Translations under genes and position numbers: made by a program
DNA from: an uncultured Blautia sp.
GTDB taxonomy: Bacteria; Bacillota; Clostridia; Lachnospirales; Lachnospiraceae
DNA length: 64,000 nucleotides
Reading direction: 5' to 3'
Assembly: GCA_934424575.1 (NCBI GenBank)
Contig: CAKRXU010000001.1
Location: forward strand, 62,001-126,000
Notes under the pieces: model-generated
Told to the model about the DNA's origin: nothing
What the model saw: the letters and a program-made list of their open reading frames with translations, nothing else
The model's database searches: none
In this document: one piece after another, positions 1 through 7,333 of the stretch
Layout of the letters: every line of letters starts with the position of its first letter
Numbering within the stretch: the stretch's first letter is position 1

Positions 1-533
1 TTAGCGCGCGCCTTCAGTTCTTCCTTCGAAAGTCCACTGTCCTCACCCGGATTTTCATATTCCTCAAAAACTTTTTTCTGATCCATCGTCACTTCTCTTT
101 TGATGATCTGATACTGACTGGAACTTGTTTGAGGATCTGTAAGCCGCTCACGGATTTCATTCTCATCAATGCCGAATACCTCTACAAGTGCATTTACTGT
201 AGCATCCACATAATCATGCTTCTCATCATTGATGACCTTACAGTCCATAAGCACATTATAAACTTTCTGGCTTGTAGCGAGGATATTCCCATTCCGGTCA
301 TAAATATCGCCTCGTTTTGCCGGAAGCACACTGCTCTGGTATGTCTGCTGTGCCTGCAAAAGTACACGTTTTTTATATTTTGTTCCGTTGGTCGCATTAA
401 TATAAGTAATTCTTCCCAACAGACAAACTAAAGCTAGTATTACTACTGCAAATAGTCCTACTAGCTTTCCACGTATCGTATGATCGATTCTTCTCTGAGG
501 TCTCTTACGCTTCCTCTGTTTGGTATTGCTCAA
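1..533 (-). CDS. Class B penicillin-binding protein (FtsI/PbpB/SpoVD family), 3' end beyond window
   Basis: Septal peptidoglycan transpeptidase of the division machinery. Only the N-terminal 177 residues are visible. They show a Lys/Arg-rich cytoplasmic tail (KQRKRKRPQRR), one membrane anchor at about residues 23-41, and the hallmark RGDIYDRNG motif at about 74-82 that opens the PBP dimerisation region. The start is a TTG at 533, chosen because GAGGTG lies 5 nt upstream and because it brings in the basic tail. It sits 4 nt after the stop of the FtsL-like gene, as in the standard mraZ-rsmH-ftsL-pbp order. The transpeptidase domain lies outside the window, so whether this is the vegetative PBP or the sporulation paralogue SpoVD cannot be decided. 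Confidence 0.88.
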   Translation of the reverse strand, partial: MSNTKQRKRKRPQRRIDHTIRGKLVGLFAVVILALVCLLGRITYINATNGTKYKKRVLLQAQQTYQSSVLPAKRGDIYDRNGNILATSQKVYNVLMDCKVINDEKHDYVDATVNALVEVFGIDENEIRERLTDPQTSSSQYQIIKREVTMDQKKVFEEYENPGEDSGLSKEELKARA

Positions 534-537
534 ATTC

Positions 538-1092
538 TCACCTCTTACTTTCAGAAACATCCTGATACTGTCTCACATAACTGCTGCTAGGTACACTGTA
601 TGTCTTTTTCTGAGCGTCAGAAGGATAATTCATTCCCAGACGGCCAATGGCAATCTTTTTGATCTGGTTCAGATCAATTTCTGAAGTCACCTGACTTTCA
701 TAGGCATCATTTTCTTCTTTAAGCTGGGCCCACTCGGATTCCAGACTTGCCACAGCCTTGATCTTACCTGTCAGTTCAGCTTTCAGCTGAAGATAGTTGA
801 CACAACAAAATAGCACCGCAACACTTACAACAGCCAAAAAGGTTACAAATCCACGACCCATGCTCTTTGCTTTCGCTCGATTACGCTGGGCCTCCCGGCT
901 TATCCCCTGGCTTCTGGTATTTTCTACACGTGCTGTAGTATTTTTCTTTTTCAGTGGCTGCGAAGACTGATGATGCTTCACCGGTACCTCCTGCAGCCTC
1001 CTGACGGTATTTCCATCTACATACATCCCACGGGCATTCCTTGCATTTATTTTCTTTTTCCTGTTCGTAACTGCCCTGTTTGTCCTTTCCAT
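538..1092 (-). CDS. ftsL: FtsL-like cell division protein
   Basis: Small bitopic divisome protein that links FtsB/DivIC and the septal PBP. The 184-residue product has a long basic cytoplasmic N-terminus, a single membrane helix at about 82-104 (VTFLAVVSVAVLFCCVNYLQ), then a polar heptad-like stretch (about 105-150) expected to form the periplasmic coiled coil. FtsL sequences are poorly conserved, so the call rests on topology plus position between rsmH and the PBP gene. The cytoplasmic tail is longer than in many FtsL proteins (usually about 100-120 residues in total). It is 29 nt downstream of rsmH and almost certainly in the same transcript. Confidence 0.8.
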   Translation of the reverse strand: MERTNRAVTNRKKKINARNARGMYVDGNTVRRLQEVPVKHHQSSQPLKKKNTTARVENTRSQGISREAQRNRAKAKSMGRGFVTFLAVVSVAVLFCCVNYLQLKAELTGKIKAVASLESEWAQLKEENDAYESQVTSEIDLNQIKKIAIGRLGMNYPSDAQKKTYSVPSSSYVRQYQDVSESKR

Positions 1093-1121
1093 TTACACCA
1101 TTTCAACTCCCTATATTTCTG

Positions 1122-2078
1122 TCAGTCTGAATCAATATCCAAAACTTTTCTCTCAAAAATCCTTAGTTTTGCACTTTTAGATCTTGGGTTTTCTGCCTGC
1201 TCTGTAGTGCTTGGAAGAATAGGCTTTCTGGTGATAACTTTTCCTTTGGATTTTTTACCACATACACATACCGGAAAATCCGACGGGCATGTACATGGAT
1301 TTTCATTTTTTCGAAAGATCGTTTTGACAATACGGTCTTCCAGTGAATGGAATGTGATAATACAGATCCTTCCTCCATCATCCAGAAGATCTATCATCCC
1401 ATCCAGTGATTCTCTGAGAACATCCAGTTCTCTGTTCAGTTCGATCCGAATTGCCTGAAAAGTTCTCTTTGCCGGATGTCCTCCGGTCACCTGAATTTTC
1501 ATTGGGATCGACTGACGAATGATCTCTGTCAGTTCTCCTGTTGTGCGAATAGGTGCCTGTGCACGGGCAGCCACTATATGCTTTGCAATATTTTTTGCAA
1601 ATTTATCTTCACCGTAGTCACGAATGATACGGTACAGTTCTTTTTCTTCGTAACCATTGACAATGTCCGCAGCTGTACGGCTCTGTCTTTGATCCATTCT
1701 CATATCCAGAGGTGCATCTACCCGATAGGTAAATCCACGCTCCTCATTATCCAGCTGATAAGATGAAACTCCCAGATCCAGAACAATTCCATTGACTTTC
1801 TGAATTCCCAGATTATGCAGCTCATTCGCCATGTAACAATAATTGCTGCGAATGATCGTCACTCTGTCCTCATAGGCAGCCAGTCTTTCACTCGCAGCAA
1901 CTATTGCATCTTGGTCCTGATCTATGCCAATAAATCTCCCCTTGGCAGAAAGTCTACGGCACACTTCACTCGCATGCCCTGCTCCTCCCAGCGTTCCATC
2001 CACGTAGATTCCTTCCGGCTTAATATTTAAGCCCTCAATGGTTTCTTCCAGTAATACAGATTTGTGTTTAAATTCCAT
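1122..2078 (-). CDS. rsmH: 16S rRNA (cytosine(1402)-N(4))-methyltransferase RsmH
   Basis: S-adenosylmethionine-dependent N4-methylation of C1402 in the ribosomal P site (former MraW). The 318-residue protein begins [13 protein letters not shown] and has the SAM-binding segment [13 protein letters not shown] at about 27-39 with GIDQDQDAI behind it, an inserted helical domain in the middle, and the conserved [14 protein letters not shown] near residue 240. The C-terminal [12 protein letters not shown] segment is typical. Length matches the family (about 310). It lies 36 nt after mraZ in the dcw cluster and should be co-transcribed with it. Confidence 0.97.
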   Translation of the reverse strand: MEFKHKSVLLEETIEGLNIKPEGIYVDGTLGGAGHASEVCRRLSAKGRFIGIDQDQDAIVAASERLAAYEDRVTIIRSNYCYMANELHNLGIQKVNGIVLDLGVSSYQLDNEERGFTYRVDAPLDMRMDQRQSRTAADIVNGYEEKELYRIIRDYGEDKFAKNIAKHIVAARAQAPIRTTGELTEIIRQSIPMKIQVTGGHPAKRTFQAIRIELNRELDVLRESLDGMIDLLDDGGRICIITFHSLEDRIVKTIFRKNENPCTCPSDFPVCVCGKKSKGKVITRKPILPSTTEQAENPRSKSAKLRIFERKVLDIDSD

Positions 2079-2114
2079 CTCCGACTCCTGTTGGATTTCT
2101 TTCCGGCGTAATGC

Positions 2115-2546
2115 TCAGATGATGATATCTATATCCTGCATGCTCTGTGCAATGCTGTCCATATCATCATAATCGCAGTTCTCGCTCCACTTTTCCTTGC
2201 TCCAGACCTCAATCCGGTTCAGATTTCCTGTAAGTACAACTTCTTTCTCCAGACCGGCAAACTCCCTTAATGTCTGAGGTACAAGAATTCTCCCCTGCTT
2301 GTCCAGTTCACAGCTTGTGGCTCCTGCTACAAAGAAACGTGTGAAGGTTCGCGCATTTTTATTTGTAAGTGGTAAGGCTCTGAGTTTTTCTTCAAAAGCT
2401 TCCCATTCGTTCATAGGGTAAATAGAAAGACAACCATCCAGACCTTTCGTCAGGATGAACTCTTCTCCCAGGAGTTCTCTGAACTTGGCGGGAATAATCA
2501 AACGCCCCTTCGCGTCAATCATGTGATTGTATTCTCCCATGAACAT
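2115..2546 (-). CDS. mraZ: Transcriptional regulator MraZ
   Basis: First gene of the division and cell wall cluster; a SpoVT/AbrB-like DNA-binding protein that autoregulates the dcw operon. Two MraZ half-domains are visible: [16 protein letters not shown] near the start and the second repeat [15 protein letters not shown] at about 75-90. The start at 2546 (MFMGEYNH) is preferred over a GTG at 2555 because AGGTGAG lies just upstream of the ATG and because MraZ proteins usually begin this way. The product is 143 residues, the normal size. Three AGTGGT repeats in its leader are the expected operator. Confidence 0.96.
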   Translation of the reverse strand: MFMGEYNHMIDAKGRLIIPAKFRELLGEEFILTKGLDGCLSIYPMNEWEAFEEKLRALPLTNKNARTFTRFFVAGATSCELDKQGRILVPQTLREFAGLEKEVVLTGNLNRIEVWSKEKWSENCDYDDMDSIAQSMQDIDIII

Positions 2547-2634
2547 AAAACTCACCTACTCTCAAAAAGCACGATTCTCCCCTTCGTGCTCTTCAGGTGG
2601 AGCTGTCAGGTCTGCCACATGCCATCCATTCCCC

Positions 2635-2660
2635 ACCACTATTCACCACTTTCTACCACT
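2635..2660 (-). promoter_or_regulatory. Putative MraZ operator: three AGTGGT direct repeats, 10-nt period
   Basis: On the minus strand AGTGGT occurs at 2655-2660, 2645-2650 and 2635-2640, exactly one helical turn apart, with a degenerate fourth unit (AATGGA, 2625-2630). MraZ is known to bind tandem GTGG/TGGG-type repeats upstream of its own gene. The repeats lie just downstream of the predicted transcription start, which would favour repression by roadblock. Confidence 0.8.
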
Positions 2661-2669
2661 TATGAAATA

Positions 2670-2698
2670 ATTCTACCCCATTTATTGTTAAATTACAA
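2670..2698 (-). promoter_or_regulatory. Promoter of the mraZ operon
   Basis: Minus strand -35 TTGTAA (2693-2698), 17-nt spacer, -10 TAGAAT (2670-2675). The operator repeats begin about 10 nt downstream. Predicted by eye only. Confidence 0.65.
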
Positions 2699-2749
2699 GT
2701 GGGAATCTCAGTTTTTTGCTATGTATAATTCTCTCTAATGCCCTCAAAA

Positions 2750-2786
2750 GGGAAGATTCTCACACTTTCTGCGGAGAAATCTTCCC
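2750..2786 (-). terminator. Rho-independent terminator after lgt
   Basis: Minus strand hairpin with arms GGGAAGATTTCTC and GAGAATCTTCCC (one bulged base), followed by TTTT. It lies 10 nt after the lgt stop codon and separates lgt from the mraZ promoter. Confidence 0.75.
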
Positions 2787-2796
2787 TCTTGATCTA

Positions 2797-3882
2797 TCAT
2801 TTTATCTCTTCTTCTATTTCTTTTTTATCTGAAATCGTTTTCGGTAATATTTCAGATTCTTTCAGACCTTCTGCCGTTTTTTCGACCTGTGAATCTGCCG
2901 AAGCAGAAAAAACATCTTTAAATTCTGCACTGACATCCTCAAAACTCTGCATATTCCCATAGCTTCGGGAAGCTTTTTCTTCTGCCATACGGTATTTTTC
3001 TTTTCTGCTCCTGCGGACCTTTTCTCTTTTCTTTGACATGATCCGCCGTACTTCTGCTACAATGCCAAATAACACAAACAGCCCTGCAGATACTGGTAAG
3101 AAAACTGAGATTTCTGCTCCCGGGATACAGATCTTATCTGCGCAAAGCCATTCAATTCCAATCCTTCCCAGTCCATAAAGTGACAGATACCTCATAAATA
3201 TCTCGCCCTGGAATTTCTTCCGCTTACTGTAAAGAAGGAGTACAAAGAACATAAACAGACACCAGAGACTTTCGTACAGAAACAATGGATGTACCTGTGC
3301 ATAAGAAATATCTCCAACTGTTGTCAGATGTTTCTGTATTTTCGCAGTCAGGCTATTATCTGTAAGCACATCTGCCGGAATCTGCATTGCCAGAAAACTG
3401 TCTGTGTATTCTCCCAGAAATTCTCTACTGAAAAAGTTTCCCCAGACACCGATCATCTGACTGAGTACGAGCCCAAGACTGATCGTATCTGCCATACGTC
3501 CAAAAGAAATCTTCTTGCCTTTACAGAAAATGGCAGTTACGATCACGCCTCCGAGGAGCCCGCCGTAAAAAGTCATGCCTCCTGTACGAATATCCCAAAG
3601 CGCCCGGATCTCCTCTCTCTCAAAAAGCTTCCAGTGCATTGCCACATAACTCAGTCTGGCACATACCATTCCGATCAGTACACCCGGAATCAGTGCTTCA
3701 AGATAAAGGTTCTGATCCTGATTCTCACGCTTTGCCTGAAGTATGATAAACGAAAGCCCCAGAAGCATTCCGGCTGCGATCAGGATCCCATATAGCGTTA
3801 TCTCAAATCCAAAAACCGAAACAGTTTTTCCCACATAGCCAAGGTCAATGCCAAGATGTGGAAAACGAATCGACATATTCAT
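2797..3882 (-). CDS. lgt: Prolipoprotein diacylglyceryl transferase Lgt
   Basis: Transfers diacylglycerol from phosphatidylglycerol to the lipobox cysteine of prelipoproteins, the first step of lipoprotein maturation at the membrane. Several hydrophobic segments and the family motifs are present: GGMTFYGGLLGG (about 100-111), VWGNFFSREF (about 145), HPLFLYES (about 197-204) and GRIGIEW. The product is 361 residues, about 80 longer than usual, because of a C-terminal tail rich in Lys/Arg and then Glu/Ser that looks cytoplasmic and disordered. It lies 12 nt downstream of ychF and may be read from the same transcript. Several lipoproteins are encoded in this window (DctP, the XylF-like protein). 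Confidence 0.95.
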   Translation of the reverse strand: MNMSIRFPHLGIDLGYVGKTVSVFGFEITLYGILIAAGMLLGLSFIILQAKRENQDQNLYLEALIPGVLIGMVCARLSYVAMHWKLFEREEIRALWDIRTGGMTFYGGLLGGVIVTAIFCKGKKISFGRMADTISLGLVLSQMIGVWGNFFSREFLGEYTDSFLAMQIPADVLTDNSLTAKIQKHLTTVGDISYAQVHPLFLYESLWCLFMFFVLLLYSKRKKFQGEIFMRYLSLYGLGRIGIEWLCADKICIPGAEISVFLPVSAGLFVLFGIVAEVRRIMSKKREKVRRSRKEKYRMAEEKASRSYGNMQSFEDVSAEFKDVFSASADSQVEKTAEGLKESEILPKTISDKKEIEEEIK

Positions 3883-3894
3883 AAAACACCTTCA

Positions 3895-4992
3895 TTATAC
3901 ATTGAATCTGAACAGAATCACATCTCCATCCTGAACAATGTATTCTTTTCCTTCCATGCGGACAAGTCCCTTTTCTCTTGCTCCTGCATAGGAACCGCAG
4001 TCAAGGAGATCTTTGTAATTGACAACCTCTGCCTTGATAAATCCACGTTCAAAGTCTGTATGGATCTTGCCTGCTGCCTGTGGAGCCTTGGTTCCGATCT
4101 TGATCGTCCATGCACGTGTCTCATCCTCTCCGGATGTAAGGAAGCTCATGAGTCCCAGAAGGCTGTAGCTTGCTCTTACCAGTTTCTCAAGACCAGATTC
4201 TGTAAGTCCCAGATCTTCGAGGAACATTTTTTTCTCATCATCATCGAGTTCGGAGATTTCTTCTTCGATCTCTGCACAGATCACGAATACTTCACTCTTC
4301 TGCTCAGCTGCATATTTACGTACAGCCTGTACATGCTCATTGGATGCTCCGTCATCTGCAAGATCATCCTCACTTACGTTTGCAGCATAGATCACCGGTT
4401 TCCAGGTGAGGAGATTGTAAGTTCCCATCCATGCTTCCTCGTCCTCAGATTCCAGTTCCATTGTGATCGCCATCTGTCCATCCTCGAGATGTGCTTTGAC
4501 TTTCTGGAGGAAATCCAGTTCCTTGGCAGCTTCCTTGTCCATACGTGCTGTCTTGGTGACTTTGGCGATTCTTCTCTCCAGAATCTCGATATCAGAGAAG
4601 ATCAGCTCCAGGTTGATAGTCTCAATATCTCTGAGCGGATCGATGCTTCCGTCTACATGGATAACATTCGGGTCCTCAAAGCAGCGTACTACGTGAACGA
4701 TCGCATCTACCTCACGGATGTTTGCAAGGAACTGGTTTCCAAGTCCCTCACCTTTGGATGCGCCCTTTACAAGACCTGCGATATCAACGAATTCAATGAC
4801 TGCCGGAGTTACCTTCTTGGAGTGATAAAAATCTCCCAGAAGTTTCAGTCTCTCATCCGGTACAGTAACAACGCCCACATTCGGGTCGATGGTACAGAAA
4901 GGATAGTTTGCTGATTCTGCACCTGCTTTTGTCAGTGAATTGAATAATGTACTCTTACCTACGTTTGGTAATCCAACGATTCCAAGTTTCAT
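3895..4992 (-). CDS. ychF: Redox-regulated ATPase YchF (OLA1 family)
   Basis: Universally conserved Obg-family P-loop ATPase associated with ribosomes and stress responses. The 365-residue protein has the Walker A motif [12 protein letters not shown] at 7-18, [17 protein letters not shown] (G3 region, about 70) and a C-terminal TGS-like domain (FNV end). The usual GTP-specifying NKxD is replaced by an NxxE-type segment (ANVSEDDL), the known reason this family prefers ATP. It is separated from thiN by a 116-nt gap carrying a small inverted repeat. Confidence 0.96.
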   Translation of the reverse strand: MKLGIVGLPNVGKSTLFNSLTKAGAESANYPFCTIDPNVGVVTVPDERLKLLGDFYHSKKVTPAVIEFVDIAGLVKGASKGEGLGNQFLANIREVDAIVHVVRCFEDPNVIHVDGSIDPLRDIETINLELIFSDIEILERRIAKVTKTARMDKEAAKELDFLQKVKAHLEDGQMAITMELESEDEEAWMGTYNLLTWKPVIYAANVSEDDLADDGASNEHVQAVRKYAAEQKSEVFVICAEIEEEISELDDDEKKMFLEDLGLTESGLEKLVRASYSLLGLMSFLTSGEDETRAWTIKIGTKAPQAAGKIHTDFERGFIKAEVVNYKDLLDCGSYAGAREKGLVRMEGKEYIVQDGDVILFRFNV

Positions 4993-5063
4993 CTCTCTAT
5001 TTCTCCATTCCGTTATTTATTGATTATATTTTCCTGCTTAATTTTAGCACACGCATTATAAAA

Positions 5064-5106
5064 AGTCTATCGTTACTGTTCACTCCGTTCACAGTAACAG
5101 TCTATC
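5064..5106. repeat. Solo hairpin related to the intergenic repeat, flanked by 8-bp direct repeats
   Basis: An inverted repeat with arms GTTACTGT and ACAGTAAC (5072-5098) is flanked on both sides by AGTCTATC (5064-5071 and 5099-5106). Its inner sequence TTCACTCCGTTCACAGTAAC also occurs at the left end of the larger repeat at 45622, where only the start of the left arm differs. The flanking duplication looks like a target-site duplication. On the minus strand the hairpin is followed at a distance by a T run, so it might also help terminate transcription, although thiN reads away from it. Confidence 0.55.
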
Positions 5107-5108
5107 TT

Positions 5109-5768
5109 TTAGTCCCTGGACATGATCATGAGCAGTTTTCCTGTGTCAAAAATGACTTCTGCCTCGGGATCTGAGATCTCATTACTGACGGTCAGACCGC
5201 TGTCCTCAACTTTGAGAGTATAGCCATCCAGAGGATATTTGAACCCTTTTAAAGTCAGTCCTGTGACTTCTCCTTCGATCGGGAAGAAAGAGACATATTT
5301 TCCAAATTGTTCTTCTTTCTTAAGGGTAGTTCCACTCTCGATCAGCGTCATATAATTGTATGCGTCAACAAGAACGATCTGTACCTGCTTCAGTTTTCCG
5401 AGCATCAGAAGACCGAAATTTGCCATCAGATGATCGATGCGGTTTCCTGTCGCTCCCAGGATCATGATACGTTCTGTTCCCTGTTCGATCGCATAATTTA
5501 CCGCAGACTGTGTGTCAGAATCGTCTTTTTCCGGTTTCAGTCTACGAATCTCCGTATGTTTGAGATTCTCCATATATTTCACACCCTCAGCAGAAAGACT
5601 GTCAAAATCCCCTACTGCCACATCCGGTTCCAGATCTGTCCCTATAAAAAATTCAACACCCCGGTCTGCTGCGATCAGACAGGTGTGCTCTGTTTTGTTT
5701 TTTTTCAAAAAATCGAGGGCAAAATCTTTATGGATATTGCCCCCGCTTACGATGATCGTATCTTTCAT
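5109..5768 (-). CDS. thiN: Thiamine diphosphokinase
   Basis: Transfers pyrophosphate from ATP to thiamine to make thiamine diphosphate. The motifs are DRGVEFFIGTDLEPDVAVGDFDS (metal/ATP site, about 37-59), EKDDSDTQSA (about 80) and GATGNRIDHLMAN (about 105), all typical of the family. The start at 5768 (MKDTIIVSGG) is preferred to a TTG at 5780 because TGAGG lies 6 nt upstream of this ATG; the gene then begins 9 nt after the rpe stop. The product is 219 residues, the usual length. It lies in the rsgA-rpe-thiN order common in Firmicutes and complements the thiamine operon at 18.7-22.4 kb. Confidence 0.95.
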   Translation of the reverse strand: MKDTIIVSGGNIHKDFALDFLKKNKTEHTCLIAADRGVEFFIGTDLEPDVAVGDFDSLSAEGVKYMENLKHTEIRRLKPEKDDSDTQSAVNYAIEQGTERIMILGATGNRIDHLMANFGLLMLGKLKQVQIVLVDAYNYMTLIESGTTLKKEEQFGKYVSFFPIEGEVTGLTLKGFKYPLDGYTLKVEDSGLTVSNEISDPEAEVIFDTGKLLMIMSRD

Positions 5769-5776
5769 GTTATGCC

Positions 5777-6451
5777 TCAATTCAACTTCTCGCTGATATC
5801 CTGAATCTTCTGCTGGATTCTCTGTACATTTGATTCAAGATCACCATTAAATACGTAAGAACCTGCGACAAGAAGATTTGCACCGGCACTCATCGCCGTC
5901 TCCAGAGTGGAATCGTTGATTCCTCCGTCTACCTGGATATCTACATTCAGATCTTCTTTGTCGATGATCTCCTTGAGTTCCTGCACCTTCTCGGTACATT
6001 CCGGAATATATTTCTGTCCTCCAAATCCAGGCTGTACTGTCATGACAAGGACCATATCCACATCCTCCAGAAGGTGGCTGATATCATTGACCGGAGTTGC
6101 CGGTTTGATGGAAATACCAACTTTGACACCTGCATCACGGATCAGCTCGATCGCACGTTCCAGATCTTCACATGCCTCTGCATGCACAGTGATAGAATCC
6201 GCGCCGCAGTCTACAAAATCCTGAATATAACGCTCCGGTGCGCTTACCATAAGGTGTACATCAAAAAACATCTTTGATTCCCTGCGGATAGAGCGGATCA
6301 CCGGCATTCCAAAAGAAATACTCGGCACAAAATCTCCATCCATGACATCAATATGAAGCCATTTTACTCCCTGTCTCTCCAATGTCTGAATCTGTTCGCC
6401 CAGACGATTAAAATCCGCTGATAAAATAGACGGGCACAACTGATATTCCAT
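5777..6451 (-). CDS. rpe: Ribulose-phosphate 3-epimerase
   Basis: Interconverts ribulose 5-phosphate and xylulose 5-phosphate in the pentose phosphate pathway. TIM-barrel landmarks are CPSILSADFNRL at the N-terminus, HIDVMDGDFVPSISFG (metal and catalytic residues, about 33-48), MTVQPGFGGQKYIPE (about 138-152) and VDGGIN (phosphate site, about 177). The 224-residue length is normal. It abuts rsgA with no gap (start at 6451, rsgA stop at 6452), so the two are translationally linked. Confidence 0.97.
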   Translation of the reverse strand: MEYQLCPSILSADFNRLGEQIQTLERQGVKWLHIDVMDGDFVPSISFGMPVIRSIRRESKMFFDVHLMVSAPERYIQDFVDCGADSITVHAEACEDLERAIELIRDAGVKVGISIKPATPVNDISHLLEDVDMVLVMTVQPGFGGQKYIPECTEKVQELKEIIDKEDLNVDIQVDGGINDSTLETAMSAGANLLVAGSYVFNGDLESNVQRIQQKIQDISEKLN

Positions 6452-7330
6452 TTAATATCTCCTTTTCTCTTTCAATTCTTCATATAGATTAAGATAATCT
6501 TCGTATCGGATCCTGCTGATCTCACCCTGTTCAAGAGCTTCCTTTACTCTGCAGCCTGGTTCATGGATATGTCGACATCCCTGAAACCTGCACTCTTCGT
6601 CATATCTTCGAAATTCCGGAAAATAATCCTTCAGTTCCTGCTCTTCCATTCCTGTAAGATACAGAGAAGAAAATCCTGGTGTATCCATAAGAAATGTATT
6701 CTCTCCTACCGGGATAACCTGCGAATGTCTGGTCGTGTGCTTTCCCCTCTTGAGTTTCTTGCTGATCTCACCGGTCTCCATCTGCACTTCTTCCTGCAGC
6801 AGATTTGTCAGCGAAGATTTTCCCACACCTGAGGGACCGGCTACTACCGTTGTCTTTCCTTTCAGGATCCTGTGTATCTCCTCAATACCTTCTTCTTCCA
6901 GTGCACTGGTAAGAAGGACCTGATAACCGCAATTCTTATATATCTGATACAGTTCTTCTGTTTCTTTTTCTGTTGCAAGATCTTTCTTGTTGAAGCAGAT
7001 CACTGTCGGAATATCCGCCTGCTCCATCATGATGAGGAAACGATCCAGCAACATAAAATTGGGCTTGGGATTTTCCATTGCAAAAATCACAAATGCCTGA
7101 TCCACATTGGCAACTGCCGGGCGGATCAGGGAATTCTTACGGGGGAGAATCTTTGTAAGATTCCCCTCCTGTGTCTGTTCGTCTAATATCGTGATCTCTA
7201 CATTGTCTCCAACCAGTGGCTTCTGATTATCTTTGCGGAAAATTCCTTTGGCCTTACATTCATAAAGCACTTCGTTCTCTCCGTAAACATAATAAAATCC
7301 TGCAATCCCTTTGATAATTTTGCCCTGCAT
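6452..7330 (-). CDS. rsgA: Ribosome small-subunit-dependent GTPase RsgA
   Basis: Late 30S assembly GTPase. Domain order is an N-terminal OB fold (about 1-65), a circularly permuted GTPase with NKKD (G4, about 114) before GPSGVGKSS (G1, about 165) and DTPGF (G3, about 218), and a C-terminal zinc knuckle C-x4-C-x-H-x5-C (about 248-259). Length 292 is typical. It lies 3 nt after prkC in the prpC-prkC-rsgA-rpe-thiN order shared with Bacillus and clostridia. Confidence 0.97.
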   Translation of the reverse strand: MQGKIIKGIAGFYYVYGENEVLYECKAKGIFRKDNQKPLVGDNVEITILDEQTQEGNLTKILPRKNSLIRPAVANVDQAFVIFAMENPKPNFMLLDRFLIMMEQADIPTVICFNKKDLATEKETEELYQIYKNCGYQVLLTSALEEEGIEEIHRILKGKTTVVAGPSGVGKSSLTNLLQEEVQMETGEISKKLKRGKHTTRHSQVIPVGENTFLMDTPGFSSLYLTGMEEQELKDYFPEFRRYDEECRFQGCRHIHEPGCRVKEALEQGEISRIRYEDYLNLYEELKEKRRY

Positions 7331-7333
7331 GGA

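Noticed and set aside
3856..4914. Plus-strand open frame of 352 codons opposite ychF
   Set aside because: Antisense to ychF, which has complete ATPase motifs; no start signals.
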